NCBI GenBank assembly: GCA_964596645.1
Contig: CAZQVB010000023.1
Span: 1-64,000 of the forward strand
Length of the DNA stretch: 64,000 bases
Origin: CAVQEK01 sp964596645
Lineage (GTDB): Bacteria > Bacteroidota > Bacteroidia > Cytophagales > Cyclobacteriaceae
Reading direction: 5' to 3'
The position numbers were made by a program, and so were the translations under genes. Shown in pieces: positions 28,706 through 38,010 of this stretch. Position 1 is the first letter of the stretch. Each line of letters opens with the position of its first letter. A model generated the notes under the pieces. That model was not told where the DNA came from, made no database searches, and worked only from the letters and a program-made list of their open reading frames with translations.

Positions 28706-28824
28706 GATAGTAGACTGGTAGACTGGTAGATTAGTAGACTGGTAAAAGGTGGCTTATGGCTGGTTGATAGACCGGTGATTTCACCAATGTACCATTCCAC
28801 GAATTTACCAATCCACCAGTCTAC
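28706..28824. repeat. degenerate 8-10 base repeats in inverted arrangement
   Basis: GTAGACTGGT-type units are repeated at 28710-28745, and the same motif appears inverted at 28815-28824 (ACCAGTCTAC), with further ACCAAT/ACCATT units between. The whole can fold back. It sits directly after the transporter stop. Function unknown; possibly a terminator substitute or a mobile-repeat relic. Confidence 0.6.
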
Positions 28825-28920
28825 GAATCCTGCGCCACGGTTAGTGAGTACACAAACCGCAGCAGAAATCCTTTCCAAACATTGACACTAACGGTCAACC
28901 TTTTTTAGGCATGGTCACTC

Positions 28921-28948
28921 CTTTCAGCTTTCAGCTTTGAGCTTTGAG
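28921..28948. repeat. four 7-base tandem repeats
   Basis: CTTTCAG twice then CTTTGAG twice, in the spacer before the YfhO gene. A simple slippage-prone microrepeat. Confidence 0.75.
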
Positions 28949-28978
28949 CTACACCCCCCTGTTTTCGCACAAAATTAT

Positions 28979-28986
28979 TAGTTTTG
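28979..28986 (+). promoter_or_regulatory. candidate -7 element for the YfhO/glycan cluster
   Basis: TAGTTTTG matches TAnnTTTG and lies 24 bases before the YfhO start codon. No convincing -33 element. Confidence 0.38.
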
Positions 28987-29010
28987 CCCCGACCAATCCC
29001 AGCATTATTT

Positions 29011-31449
29011 ATGAGTTCAATACGCTTCAAGGCCGATGTGCTTCCGCATCTGATCGCGGTTATTGTCTTTCTGCTGCTTACCGCCATCATGTACCACCCC
29101 ATCCTTTTTGAAAATAAAACGCTCATTCAGAATGACATCAACCAGGGCCGGGGTGCTGCTTCTGAGCTGGTGGAACACCGGGAAAAGACGGGTGAAGAAG
29201 CCCTCTGGACCAACTCCATGTTCAGTGGTATGCCGGCCTACCTCATCAGCGTGCACTGGACGGGTGAGAAGTTTCTGAATATCGTGCAGGACATCATCAC
29301 GCTGTATCTGCCGGGTATAGTACGGGAAAACCTGCTTGCCTTCGTCACCTTTTACATTTTGCTGCTGGCCTTTGGGGTAAATCCGTATCTGGCCATCGGC
29401 GGGGCCATTGCTTTCGGACTCAACACTTTCTACGTAGTCAGTATAGAAGCGGGGCATATGTGGAAGGTGCGCGCCATCGCTTATATGCCTCTGGTGCTGG
29501 CCGGTATACACCTTGTGTTTAGAGGAAAGCGACTGCTGGGTTTTATCCTCACCGCGCTGGCCCTGGCGCTGGAGATCAACGCCAACCACTTGCAGATCAC
29601 TTACTACCTTGCCCTGCTGGTGGGCATTTACGGCATCTCCCAACTGGTGTTTGCCCTTCAAAAGAATATGCTGTCGCAGTTTGCCGTGCATGTGGGTTTG
29701 CTCTTTGTAGCCGTGGCACTGGCCCTGGCGGTGAACCTGGGCAAAATATGGGCTACCGTAGAGTATGGTGATTATTCCATTCGTGGCCAGTCGGAGCTGC
29801 AAAGCGAAGATGTGGGCTCGGGGCTCGACCGCGACTACGCCTTCGCCTGGAGCAATGGTGTGGGCGAAACCTTCACGCTGCTGGTGCCGCATCTTTATGG
29901 CGGCGCCTCCGGCCTTTACCTGGGTGACGACTCCGAGCTGGCCGACTTGCTGCGGCGCAACAACTACCCTCCGGCACAAATAGAGCAGGCAGAGCGCGGA
30001 CTACTGGGCTATTGGGGCCCGCAGCCCTTTACCTCAGGCCCGGTGTACATCGGGGTCATCGCCATCATGCTGTTTATTTATGGTTTTCTGCTGCTGGGCC
30101 CGCAGATGCGCTGGTGGCTGCTGGCGGTGTTTGTCATTTCCATTATGCTGTCGTGGGGCAAAAATTTTGCTGCGCTGAACAACTTCCTGTTTGATGTGCT
30201 GCCCGGCTACAACAAATTTCGCGCTGTGACCATGACCATAGTGATGGCGCTGATCGCCATACCACTCATGGGCTTTGCCGGCTTGCAGAAGCTGCTCGAA
30301 CATGGCTGGAATCCCCGGGCAAAAAAGAACCTCTGGATAGCCCTGGGCATTACGGGTGGTATCGTCTTGCTCATTGCCCTGTTGGCCGACCCGCCTGCCA
30401 TCGAGCAGGATGCCGTCATAGCCAATGCCGTGCAGGACGACCGAATATCCGTGGTGCGGTCTGACGCCATTCGCTCAATTATTTTTCTGGCTGTCGGTTT
30501 TTCCATATTCTTCTTTTGGCAAAAAGGTACGCTGAAGCCGATACCCGCCGTGGCTTTGGTGGCACTCATCATAGCCACCGATCTGCTGGCCGTAAACAAG
30601 CGTTACCTGAATGCAGACAACTTCACCAAACGCACTCAAAACAACTACCTGGCAAAAACGCCGGCCGACGAATACCTGGAACAAAATGCCGATGGGTTTT
30701 ACAGGGTTTTCGACTTGCAAAACCCGTTTAACCAGGCGCGTACCAGCAACTTCCACCAGTCCATAGGTGGCTATCACGGCGCCAAGATCAGGCGGTATCA
30801 GGACTTGATCGATCAATACCTGGAGCCTGCACGACAACAGATTTTGGAAGATAAAGGCCTGAATGCTGCGAATACCAAAATACTCAGCATGCTGAACGCC
30901 CAATATGTATTGGCCGGCTATCAGAAAGAGGCCGTGCTGCCCAACCCTTATGCCCTGGGCAATGCGTGGTTTGTAGAAAATATCCGCGAAGTGACTTCGC
31001 CTGATGAGGAGCTGGCAGCCCTGGCCAATATTGATCCTGCACGCACGGCCGTGGTCGATGTGTCGAAATTTGATGTAGACATATCGCCGGTAGAGGACAG
31101 TACCGCCAGCATTGCTCTGGTCAGTTATCAACCCAACCACCTGGTGTATGAAGCGCAAAACAGCTTTCCGGCTGTGGCTGTATTTTCTGAGGTTTACTAC
31201 CCCAACGGCTGGACGGCCACCATCGATGGTGAAGAAGTGGATGTGTTCAGGGCCAATTATATACTGCGGGCGCTGGAGGTGCCGGCCGGCACACACACCA
31301 TTGAGTTTCGCTTCGAGCCGCGTGTGTATGCCGCAGGCAACAGCATATCGGGTATTGCCACAATACTTTTTCTTCTGATCATAGCAGGCGCATTGGTCAG
31401 GCTTTATCTTACAACGCGGACGACAAAGCGTACAGAAGACGAATTGTGA
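29011..31449 (+). CDS. YfhO-family polytopic membrane protein
   Basis: 812 residues from ATG 29011. About a dozen membrane segments (LPHLIAVIVFLLLTAIMYHP; LLAFVTFYILLLAFG; ISGIATILFLLIIAGALVRL) with a large extracytoplasmic region carrying NSMFSGMPAYLIS and, near the C-terminus, the conserved FSEVYYPNGWTATIDGEEV. YfhO proteins are GT-C-like membrane proteins tied to lipoteichoic acid or glycan glycosylation in Firmicutes; in Bacteroidota the role is unproven. It leads a glycan cluster, which fits transfer of sugars from lipid carriers. Confidence 0.9.
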   Translation: MSSIRFKADVLPHLIAVIVFLLLTAIMYHPILFENKTLIQNDINQGRGAASELVEHREKTGEEALWTNSMFSGMPAYLISVHWTGEKFLNIVQDIITLYLPGIVRENLLAFVTFYILLLAFGVNPYLAIGGAIAFGLNTFYVVSIEAGHMWKVRAIAYMPLVLAGIHLVFRGKRLLGFILTALALALEINANHLQITYYLALLVGIYGISQLVFALQKNMLSQFAVHVGLLFVAVALALAVNLGKIWATVEYGDYSIRGQSELQSEDVGSGLDRDYAFAWSNGVGETFTLLVPHLYGGASGLYLGDDSELADLLRRNNYPPAQIEQAERGLLGYWGPQPFTSGPVYIGVIAIMLFIYGFLLLGPQMRWWLLAVFVISIMLSWGKNFAALNNFLFDVLPGYNKFRAVTMTIVMALIAIPLMGFAGLQKLLEHGWNPRAKKNLWIALGITGGIVLLIALLADPPAIEQDAVIANAVQDDRISVVRSDAIRSIIFLAVGFSIFFFWQKGTLKPIPAVALVALIIATDLLAVNKRYLNADNFTKRTQNNYLAKTPADEYLEQNADGFYRVFDLQNPFNQARTSNFHQSIGGYHGAKIRRYQDLIDQYLEPARQQILEDKGLNAANTKILSMLNAQYVLAGYQKEAVLPNPYALGNAWFVENIREVTSPDEELAALANIDPARTAVVDVSKFDVDISPVEDSTASIALVSYQPNHLVYEAQNSFPAVAVFSEVYYPNGWTATIDGEEVDVFRANYILRALEVPAGTHTIEFRFEPRVYAAGNSISGIATILFLLIIAGALVRLYLTTRTTKRTEDEL

Positions 31450-31460
31450 TGATGCACCGG

Positions 31461-31500
31461 GTGCGCGCATTTTATTGCGCGGCACGCTCCTCATTTTTTT
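31461..31500 (+). terminator. probable intrinsic terminator after the YfhO gene
   Basis: GTGCGCGCA (31461-31469) pairs with TGCGCGGCAC (31476-31485) with one bulge, followed by a run of seven T at 31494-31500. The next gene starts 14 bases later, so it may attenuate rather than stop transcription. Confidence 0.5.
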
Positions 31501-31514
31501 ATTGAAGAAGACAA

Positions 31515-32807
31515 TTGAAAAAAGTCCTGATCATAACTTACTATTGGCCACCCAGCGGCGGTGGCGGTGTACAGCGCTGGTTGAAGTTTGCCAAGTATTT
31601 AACTGATTTTGGATGGATTCCTATTGTATTAACGCCCTCTAATGCCAGTGTTAAAGAAAAAGATTACACTTTAGACCAAGACGTTCATTCGCTAATTAAA
31701 GTCGTGAAAATACCCATCTGGGAACCTTATGGAGTTGCATCAAAGGTATTGGGATTTAATACTGTACCCAAACAGGGAATAGTAAGAAAAGATAAATCTT
31801 TAGCGACCAGTCTTTTGACTTGGCTCAGGGCCAACTTATTAATACCGGACACAAGAATATTTTGGAAAAAACAGGCTGTCAACGCAGCTTTAAAAATATT
31901 GAAAGAAGAAGATATTGATATACTAGTAACAACAGGACCACCCCATAGCATGCACTTAATTGGTCTTGATATTAAAAGAAAAATTAACATAAAATGGGTT
32001 TCCGATTTCAGAGATCCGTGGGCGGAATGGGATATTTTAGATGATCTAAAGCCTTCTAAATTAGCTAGAAAGATGCACCATAAATTAGAGAAAAAGGTTA
32101 TTCAGAATTCAGATAAAGTTATAACAGTAAGCCAAACATGGGCTAATGACTTCTCAAAGAAACACAAAAAAAGAATTGAGGTGATCACAAATGGATTTGA
32201 CATTGAAGAGAATACCAAAAGAAATGACAGAGTGCCTAATCGATTTAGATTAAGTCATTTTGGTTTAATAAACCAATTCAGAAACCCACCTGTATTATGG
32301 AATGCATTGGAAGAGTTGTGTACGTCAAGCAGTGATTTCTACAACAACTTTGAATTATTTTTAGGAGGCAATATTGATGAAAACACTCAATATGATATAG
32401 AGCAGTATGAATATTTAAAATCTAAAACCACGTTTGCAGGATATTTACCACATTCTACCTTGTCAGATCACTATGCAAAAACAGTGGTTTTTTTACTCCT
32501 CTCCAATAAAACAAAAAATTCAAAAGGTCACATACCCGGAAAGGTGTTTGAATATATTTCGCAAAGAAGGCCAATCCTAGCTTTCACTTCATCAGAGGGT
32601 GATGCAGCACAAATAATTAGAAGTACAGATTCAGGATACATCCTCGACCAGAACAACAAGCAAGAAATAAAGGAGGCCATTCTGAAAATATACAAAGACT
32701 ACAAGTTGAAAAGATATGATCTTAAAGAAGAAAATATAAGTCAATACACCAGAAAAAACATTACAAAAAATTTAACCAAGCTCTTCAACGAGATCGTAAA
32801 CAATTAA
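31515..32807 (+). CDS. GT4-like glycosyltransferase
   Basis: 430 residues. GT-B fold: N-terminal YYWPPSGGGGVQRWLKFAKYL (6-26), mid-protein HHKLEKKVIQNSDKVITVSQ, and a C-terminal donor region (GKVFEYISQRRPILAFTSSEGD). Likely adds a sugar to a surface glycan in the cytoplasm. The start is TTG: no ATG is in frame upstream before a stop, and the family N-terminus begins right here. Sharp drop in GC from this gene on. Confidence 0.9.
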   Translation: MKKVLIITYYWPPSGGGGVQRWLKFAKYLTDFGWIPIVLTPSNASVKEKDYTLDQDVHSLIKVVKIPIWEPYGVASKVLGFNTVPKQGIVRKDKSLATSLLTWLRANLLIPDTRIFWKKQAVNAALKILKEEDIDILVTTGPPHSMHLIGLDIKRKINIKWVSDFRDPWAEWDILDDLKPSKLARKMHHKLEKKVIQNSDKVITVSQTWANDFSKKHKKRIEVITNGFDIEENTKRNDRVPNRFRLSHFGLINQFRNPPVLWNALEELCTSSSDFYNNFELFLGGNIDENTQYDIEQYEYLKSKTTFAGYLPHSTLSDHYAKTVVFLLLSNKTKNSKGHIPGKVFEYISQRRPILAFTSSEGDAAQIIRSTDSGYILDQNNKQEIKEAILKIYKDYKLKRYDLKEENISQYTRKNITKNLTKLFNEIVNN

Positions 32808-32811
32808 TACC

Positions 32812-33657
32812 ATGTTTAAAAAACTTAAAAAATGGGCATTTATCATTAAGACAAAGGTAAACCACAACCGAACCATCAACTCGATAAATAAAAATAGTTA
32901 TAACGATGATATTATAAAATTAATTCGAGCTTTTGAACATCAAATAAAAAACACTTATAGCGATGATGAAAGAGAAGCTTTAGAGAAAATTAATTCACTG
33001 CGAGAACATCTTTTGACCAATCAAAAAACCATAAAATACAGGGAAATTGGAGGAGCAAAAGATCAGGGTAGTTTGCGAAATGAAATTGAAACGAACTTAG
33101 GAAGCATCTGCAGGAAAGCAGCCTCTCCCAAGAAGTGGTGTGAATTTCAATTTAGTTTAATCCGGCAGTTAAAACCAATTAAGTGTCTGGAGCTCGGAAC
33201 AAATCTCGGCATATCCGGCAGTTACATACTTTCAGCACTGGAACTAAATAAGAGCGGATTTCTGGTGACGCTGGAAGGTAATAGCCAGTTTGCAAAAATC
33301 GCTGCCACAAATATGCACAATCTTAATTTTAAGTCTTTTGAAGTTGTAGATGGGCTATTCATTGATACCCTACCAGCAATATTCGATAAACATAAAACAT
33401 TCGACTACGTCTTCATTGATGGACACCATGATCGATATGCAACGATTGAATACTTCCAATTAATCAAACCCCATTTATCTAAAAATGCTGTTGTGATTTT
33501 TGATGACATTAATTGGTCTACAGGCATGCAGGAAGCGTGGAGCGAAATAATCAGCGATCCAGGCGTTAGTCAAGTGATTGATTTTTACAAATCGGGTATT
33601 ATATTTTACAATTCCCAAAACAAGGGTAAAGCCTTAAAACATAATCTAATTTTATAA
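32812..33657 (+). CDS. class I SAM-dependent methyltransferase
   Basis: 281 residues. The SAM-binding motif I is KCLELGTNLGISGSYIL (124-140 region), followed by an acidic strand end (LVTLEG) and FDYVFIDGHHDRYATIEYF, with VVIFDDINW as motif IV. This pattern resembles Methyltransf_24/O-methyltransferase types that act on sugars or small molecules. The helical N-terminal 100 residues match nothing I recognise. It starts four bases after the glycosyltransferase and ends 16 before the next, so operonic. Low GC. Probably caps or decorates the glycan. Confidence 0.85.
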   Translation: MFKKLKKWAFIIKTKVNHNRTINSINKNSYNDDIIKLIRAFEHQIKNTYSDDEREALEKINSLREHLLTNQKTIKYREIGGAKDQGSLRNEIETNLGSICRKAASPKKWCEFQFSLIRQLKPIKCLELGTNLGISGSYILSALELNKSGFLVTLEGNSQFAKIAATNMHNLNFKSFEVVDGLFIDTLPAIFDKHKTFDYVFIDGHHDRYATIEYFQLIKPHLSKNAVVIFDDINWSTGMQEAWSEIISDPGVSQVIDFYKSGIIFYNSQNKGKALKHNLIL

Positions 33658-33673
33658 TTTACAATAATACGAT

Positions 33674-34876
33674 ATGGAAAGAGGCAACATTGCCATGTTT
33701 CTCGATCAGGATTTCCCCCCCGATATTCGGGTTGAAAAAGAAATCAAAACACTACAGGAAGCCGGATATGAAGTTAATCTTTTTGTTTTAGCATATCATA
33801 AAAGGATTAAGTTTGAAGAAGTAAGAGGCATAAAAATCTATCGAAATTTTGAAAACCTTTTTTTATACAAACTATCAGCCCTGGCATATACATTTCCTTT
33901 ATTCCATTATTTGGTAAGAAGAAAGATTCAATGGTCTGTTAAAGAACATAAACCTGATTTTTTACATGTTCATGACATGGTAATTGCACCATCTGTACTG
34001 GCCGTTGGTAAAAAATATCATATTCCTACCATTCTTGATTTGCATGAGAATCGTCCAGCGATTATGGAGCTTTATAAGCACGTCAATAAATTTCCTGGAA
34101 ATCTCTTGATTGATTTAAATGCGTGGAAAAAAGCACAATTGAAAATTCAACAGCAAGCTGACAGAGTAATATTAATTACAGAGGAAGCTAAAAGATATGC
34201 CTCAGAAAAAGAAGGCGTTGAACCCTCTAAAATATTTGTATTGCCCAACACTGTTAAGAAAAATTTTGAAAAAGAACTTGTCTCTTCACCGGAAATAGAA
34301 TCACGTTTTAACGATAAATTTTGCATTCTATATTTTGGTGACACGGCTCTTAGGCGTGGCACCGACACCATAATTGATGCAGTATTTATGCTAAAAAGTC
34401 GTATTGAAAATATACATGCCATTATTGTTGGTAAGGGCAGTGAAGACGCGGTAATAAAGGAACAGGCCGAACGGCTCAACGTTTCCGATTCAATTTCTTT
34501 TGAAGGCTGGCAGGATGTAAAATTGCTCAAAGCCTATGCGCAAAGTTCCGCCATAGGGCTGTGCCCTTTTAAACGAAACTTGCATCACGACACCACATTT
34601 GCCAACAAGCTTTTTCAATTTATGGGTTTGGGTCTACCCGTCATTGTAAGTGACTGCCCCTCACAGGTCAACATCATAAAAAAATATGATTGCGGTTTAG
34701 TGTTTAAAGCCGAAGACGAACATGATTTAGCGGAGAAAATAGTCATGCTTTATCAGGACATTAATTTAGCAAAGAAACTGGGGCAAAACGGAAAAAAATG
34801 CATTGAAATAGATTTAAATTGGGAAAGAACCTCCGAATCGTTGATCCATCTTTATGATTCATTAATCCACAACTAA
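33674..34876 (+). CDS. GT4-like glycosyltransferase
   Basis: 400 residues. GT-B fold: an acceptor domain beginning MFLDQDFPPDIRVEKEIKTL, HVHDMVIAPSVLAVGKKYHI and LDLHENRPA, then a donor domain with LYFGDTALRRGTDTIIDAV, IVGKGSEDAVIKEQAERL and the sugar-nucleotide-binding NKLFQFMGLGLPVIVSDCP. Retaining glycosyltransferase acting in glycan assembly. Its stop overlaps the start of the next methyltransferase (TAATG). Confidence 0.92.
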   Translation: MERGNIAMFLDQDFPPDIRVEKEIKTLQEAGYEVNLFVLAYHKRIKFEEVRGIKIYRNFENLFLYKLSALAYTFPLFHYLVRRKIQWSVKEHKPDFLHVHDMVIAPSVLAVGKKYHIPTILDLHENRPAIMELYKHVNKFPGNLLIDLNAWKKAQLKIQQQADRVILITEEAKRYASEKEGVEPSKIFVLPNTVKKNFEKELVSSPEIESRFNDKFCILYFGDTALRRGTDTIIDAVFMLKSRIENIHAIIVGKGSEDAVIKEQAERLNVSDSISFEGWQDVKLLKAYAQSSAIGLCPFKRNLHHDTTFANKLFQFMGLGLPVIVSDCPSQVNIIKKYDCGLVFKAEDEHDLAEKIVMLYQDINLAKKLGQNGKKCIEIDLNWERTSESLIHLYDSLIHN

Positions 34877-35409
34877 TGTCATTCGCTTCAGCTTACTATA
34901 AAACCCATAACGATAGATTTCGAAAAACACTAGCTTTTGTTGAAAAACACATTTCGAAAGACGAAAAAATACTTGACCTGGGTATTCAAAACCCTCTCTC
35001 AGAAATACTGATAAAGGAGGGCTTTCAGGTGATAAACACGCAGGGAGAAGATTTGGACATGGATTTTGAAAGTGTAAAAGAAAATAGCGCTGATGTGTTA
35101 ACTGCCTTCGAAATTTTTGAGCACTTGCTTTCTCCGTTCAACGTAATTAAGGCGACTAATGCTAAAAAACTTATCGCTACAGTTCCTCTCAGATTATGGT
35201 TTGCTCCTTCATATCAAAATAAAAATGATAACAGAGACAGACATTTTCACGAGTTTGAAGATTGGCAATTTGACTGGTTGCTAAATAAAGCCGGATGGGT
35301 GATAAAGGATACTGAAAAATGGGTTTCTCCCACCAAAATCACCGGCATTAGACCTTTGTTAAGAAATTTCACTCCAAGGCACTATGCTGTGTATGCCATT
35401 CGACCCTAA
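34876..35409 (+). CDS. class I SAM-dependent methyltransferase
   Basis: 177 residues. Motif I is ILDLGIQNPLSEILIKEG (residues 33-50 region), followed by the acidic LDMDFESVKENSADVLTAFE with the EIFEHLLSPF segment typical of Methyltransf_11/23 types. Short and lacking a clear GxGxG glycine pattern, so SAM binding is likely but not certain. Translationally coupled to the glycosyltransferase upstream; probably modifies the same glycan. Low GC. Confidence 0.72.
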   Translation: MSFASAYYKTHNDRFRKTLAFVEKHISKDEKILDLGIQNPLSEILIKEGFQVINTQGEDLDMDFESVKENSADVLTAFEIFEHLLSPFNVIKATNAKKLIATVPLRLWFAPSYQNKNDNRDRHFHEFEDWQFDWLLNKAGWVIKDTEKWVSPTKITGIRPLLRNFTPRHYAVYAIRP

Positions 35410-35420
35410 ATCATTTTAAG

Positions 35421-36899
35421 GTGGGCATCATAAAAAAACAAGCCGTACAATCCACCATTTTCATATATGCCGGTGTGCTCATCGGCTTTGTCAATACCGG
35501 ATTGTTGGCGCCCAACCTGCTGGAGACGCACGAGATTGGTGTCATCAATCTGCTGCTGTCATTTTCGGGCATATTTGCCAGCTTCGGACTGCTCGGTTTC
35601 ACCACGGCTACGGTGCGGTTTTTTCCATTTTTTCGCAGCAAGGCAGAAGGCAACCGCGGCTTTGTGCCCATGATGATACTCACCGGTCTGGTGGGCTTTG
35701 CCTTGTTCCTGGCCATCTATTACTTCATCAAGCCGCTCATCATTGCCAGCAACAGCGACAAGTCGCCGCTGCTGGCTCAGTTCTTTTATCTGATCGTGCC
35801 GCTCACTTTCTTTCAGCTTTTCTATTCGCTGTTCGATGCGTACAACAGCATGCTGTACAAGCCTTCGCTGGGCATCGTGTTGCGCGACTTCCTTCAGCGG
35901 CTATTGGTATTGTCTGGCCTGCTTTTGCTTTTCTTTTCCCTGCTGAGCTTTTATGAATATCTGTGGCTGTATGTGGCCGCTGTATGCATACCCACCATCA
36001 TTTTACTGATCAGCCTGATCTACAGAAAGGAGTTCAGCCTCAAGCCAGACTGGACCGTGGTAAAGCAAACCATTGGTTGGGAAATGATCCTGGTGAGCTT
36101 CTACGGTTTTCTGAACAGCTTCAGCAATTTGGCCATTCTCCGCATCGATACCATCATGGTGAATGCCTACATCGACAGCAGCGCCACGGGCATATACACC
36201 ATCACATTTTTCTTTGGGTCGCTGGTGCTCATTCCGTCCAAAGCGCTCAACCGCATAGCCCCTACGGTCATTTCCGATGCGTACAAAGTGAACGACCTGG
36301 AAACCATTGAGGACATACACCGGAAAAGCTGCATCAATCAATTCATAGTGGGCATGCTGCTGCTGCTTGGGTTGCTCATCAACATCGATCATGTATTCGA
36401 GCTGATCTCCGAAAGCTACCTGCCCGGCAAGTGGGTGATCATTTTCATAGCCATAGCCAGCCTCATTAAGATGGCCGGCGGCATGAGCGATTCCATCATT
36501 TCTTATTCCAAATATTTCAGGGTGTACACCCTTCTGCTGGTGAGCTTGCTGTGTCTGTTGGTGCTCACCAACATTATATTTATACCACAACTTGGTATGA
36601 CCGGCGCCGCCGTGGCCAGCTTGCTTTCACTGTTTTGCTTCAACTTCGCCAAGTTCATTTTTCTGTATAGAAAATTCCATTTCCAGCCTTACTCTCTCAG
36701 GTATCTCTACATCATCGCACTATCTGCCGGCCTTTATGCCATTCAATGGTTCATACCCGCCGCAGAGCCATTCTATGCCGATCTCGCGATACGCAGTGCC
36801 TTTGTAGGCGTGGTGTATGTGGTGATCATATATAAGTTGCGATTCTCTCAAGACATCAACCTCTTGATCGATCAGACACTGCGCAAGCTGATGCGATGA
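35421..36899 (+). CDS. Wzx/MATE-like polysaccharide flippase
   Basis: 492 residues, 12-14 membrane segments. The N-terminus QAVQSTIFIYAGVLIGFVNT and repeated GxxxxFxNxxxLFR-type spacing are those of oligosaccharide flippases, which move undecaprenyl-linked glycan units across the inner membrane. Begins at GTG 35421, 11 bases after the methyltransferase stop; no ATG start is available nearby. GC content returns to the genome's higher level here, so the operon joins two compositions. No Wzy polymerase is seen. Confidence 0.9.
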   Translation: MGIIKKQAVQSTIFIYAGVLIGFVNTGLLAPNLLETHEIGVINLLLSFSGIFASFGLLGFTTATVRFFPFFRSKAEGNRGFVPMMILTGLVGFALFLAIYYFIKPLIIASNSDKSPLLAQFFYLIVPLTFFQLFYSLFDAYNSMLYKPSLGIVLRDFLQRLLVLSGLLLLFFSLLSFYEYLWLYVAAVCIPTIILLISLIYRKEFSLKPDWTVVKQTIGWEMILVSFYGFLNSFSNLAILRIDTIMVNAYIDSSATGIYTITFFFGSLVLIPSKALNRIAPTVISDAYKVNDLETIEDIHRKSCINQFIVGMLLLLGLLINIDHVFELISESYLPGKWVIIFIAIASLIKMAGGMSDSIISYSKYFRVYTLLLVSLLCLLVLTNIIFIPQLGMTGAAVASLLSLFCFNFAKFIFLYRKFHFQPYSLRYLYIIALSAGLYAIQWFIPAAEPFYADLAIRSAFVGVVYVVIIYKLRFSQDINLLIDQTLRKLMR

Positions 36900-36950
36900 T
36901 GCATGGTAAGCTGAGGGCATGGTAAGAGCAGTGCAGGAAAATGGTGATTT

Positions 36951-36981
36951 TTGGCTAGAATGCCATCTTAATTTACCTTTG
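36951..36981 (+). promoter_or_regulatory. promoter for batB-batC
   Basis: A -33 TTG at 36951-36953 and a -7 TACCTTTG at 36974-36981 are separated by 20 bases, the expected Bacteroidota sigma-A arrangement. The start codon is 60 bases downstream. The best promoter match in the window. Confidence 0.55.
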
Positions 36982-37040
36982 TCGCACCCTCAAACAATTT
37001 GCATGTTGCGCTACGTTCTTTTGCTGAACTTAAAGAATCC

Positions 37041-38009
37041 ATGACCTGGTACAAATCACTTTCGGGAATAGAAGTATTTCTGTGCATCGCCTTTGTGGTG
37101 GCCTATGCGGCCTACATCTATCGCATGGTGCAAATAGCCAAGGTGCTGAAAACCGACTTCCGAACGCTCGCCGTGAAGCTGATTTGGCGCAGCGTGTATT
37201 TCGCCCTCATCATTGTATGTCTGCTGGGGCCGTCATTTGGCGACACCAGCCGCGAGGTGAAATCGGTAGGGAAAGACATTATGATCTGTGTGGACCTGTC
37301 GGAGTCTATGAATGCTTTCGACGTGCAGCCCTCAAGGCTGGAGCGGGTGAAGTTTGAGCTGAAAAATATTGTAGATGCTTTCAGCTCCGACCGTATAGGC
37401 CTCATCATATTTTCTAATGAAGCCTTTGTGCAGTGCCCGCTTACGTACGATCAGTCGGCGCTCAACCTGTTCATAGAAACACTGCACACCGGCCTGGTGC
37501 CTGACGCCGGTACCAGTTTTGGCCCGCCACTCAAGCTTGCCCTCAACAAGCTGTCGGGTGAGGAAGCCACCACCACACAGCAAAAATCAAAGATCATCAT
37601 ACTGATCAGCGATGGCGAAGACTTTGGAGAGATCACCGGTGAGGCCGTTTCAGAAATAGATGAGGCGGGATACAAACTGTTTACCCTGGGCGTTGGTACC
37701 GACGAAGGCAGCCGCATACGCACGCCGCATGGCTTCAAGACAGACCGTGAAGGGCGCGAGGTGGTATCGACTCTGCGCAGCCAGGATCTGAAACAGCTGG
37801 CGATAAAAACGGACGGCAAGTACTTTGAAATCAATGGCCGCACCAACGACGTAGAACGGCTCATCAACACCATCAACAGCATAGAAGGTGAGCTGCGCGA
37901 CACCAGGCGCATCGATGTGTCGGCCAATAAATATTATTATTTTCTTGCACTGGCCCTGTTGCTGCTTGCTGCAGATGTATTGGTCAGTTTCAAAATGGTA
38001 AGAATTTAA
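37041..38009 (+). CDS. batB: BatB-like von Willebrand factor A domain protein
   Basis: 322 residues from ATG 37041 (a TTG at 36999 is less likely). Two N-terminal membrane segments (13-26 and 52-64), a VWA domain with the metal site DLSES (85-89) and ISDGEDFGE further on, and a C-terminal membrane helix (YYFLALALLLLAADVLVSF). Anchored in the inner membrane with VWA in the periplasm. Bat proteins are tied to aerotolerance and stress in Bacteroides and Leptospira. batC follows two bases later. No batA, batD or batE lies here, so the operon is split or partial. Confidence 0.88.
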   Translation: MTWYKSLSGIEVFLCIAFVVAYAAYIYRMVQIAKVLKTDFRTLAVKLIWRSVYFALIIVCLLGPSFGDTSREVKSVGKDIMICVDLSESMNAFDVQPSRLERVKFELKNIVDAFSSDRIGLIIFSNEAFVQCPLTYDQSALNLFIETLHTGLVPDAGTSFGPPLKLALNKLSGEEATTTQQKSKIIILISDGEDFGEITGEAVSEIDEAGYKLFTLGVGTDEGSRIRTPHGFKTDREGREVVSTLRSQDLKQLAIKTDGKYFEINGRTNDVERLINTINSIEGELRDTRRIDVSANKYYYFLALALLLLAADVLVSFKMVRI

Positions 38010-38010
38010 C

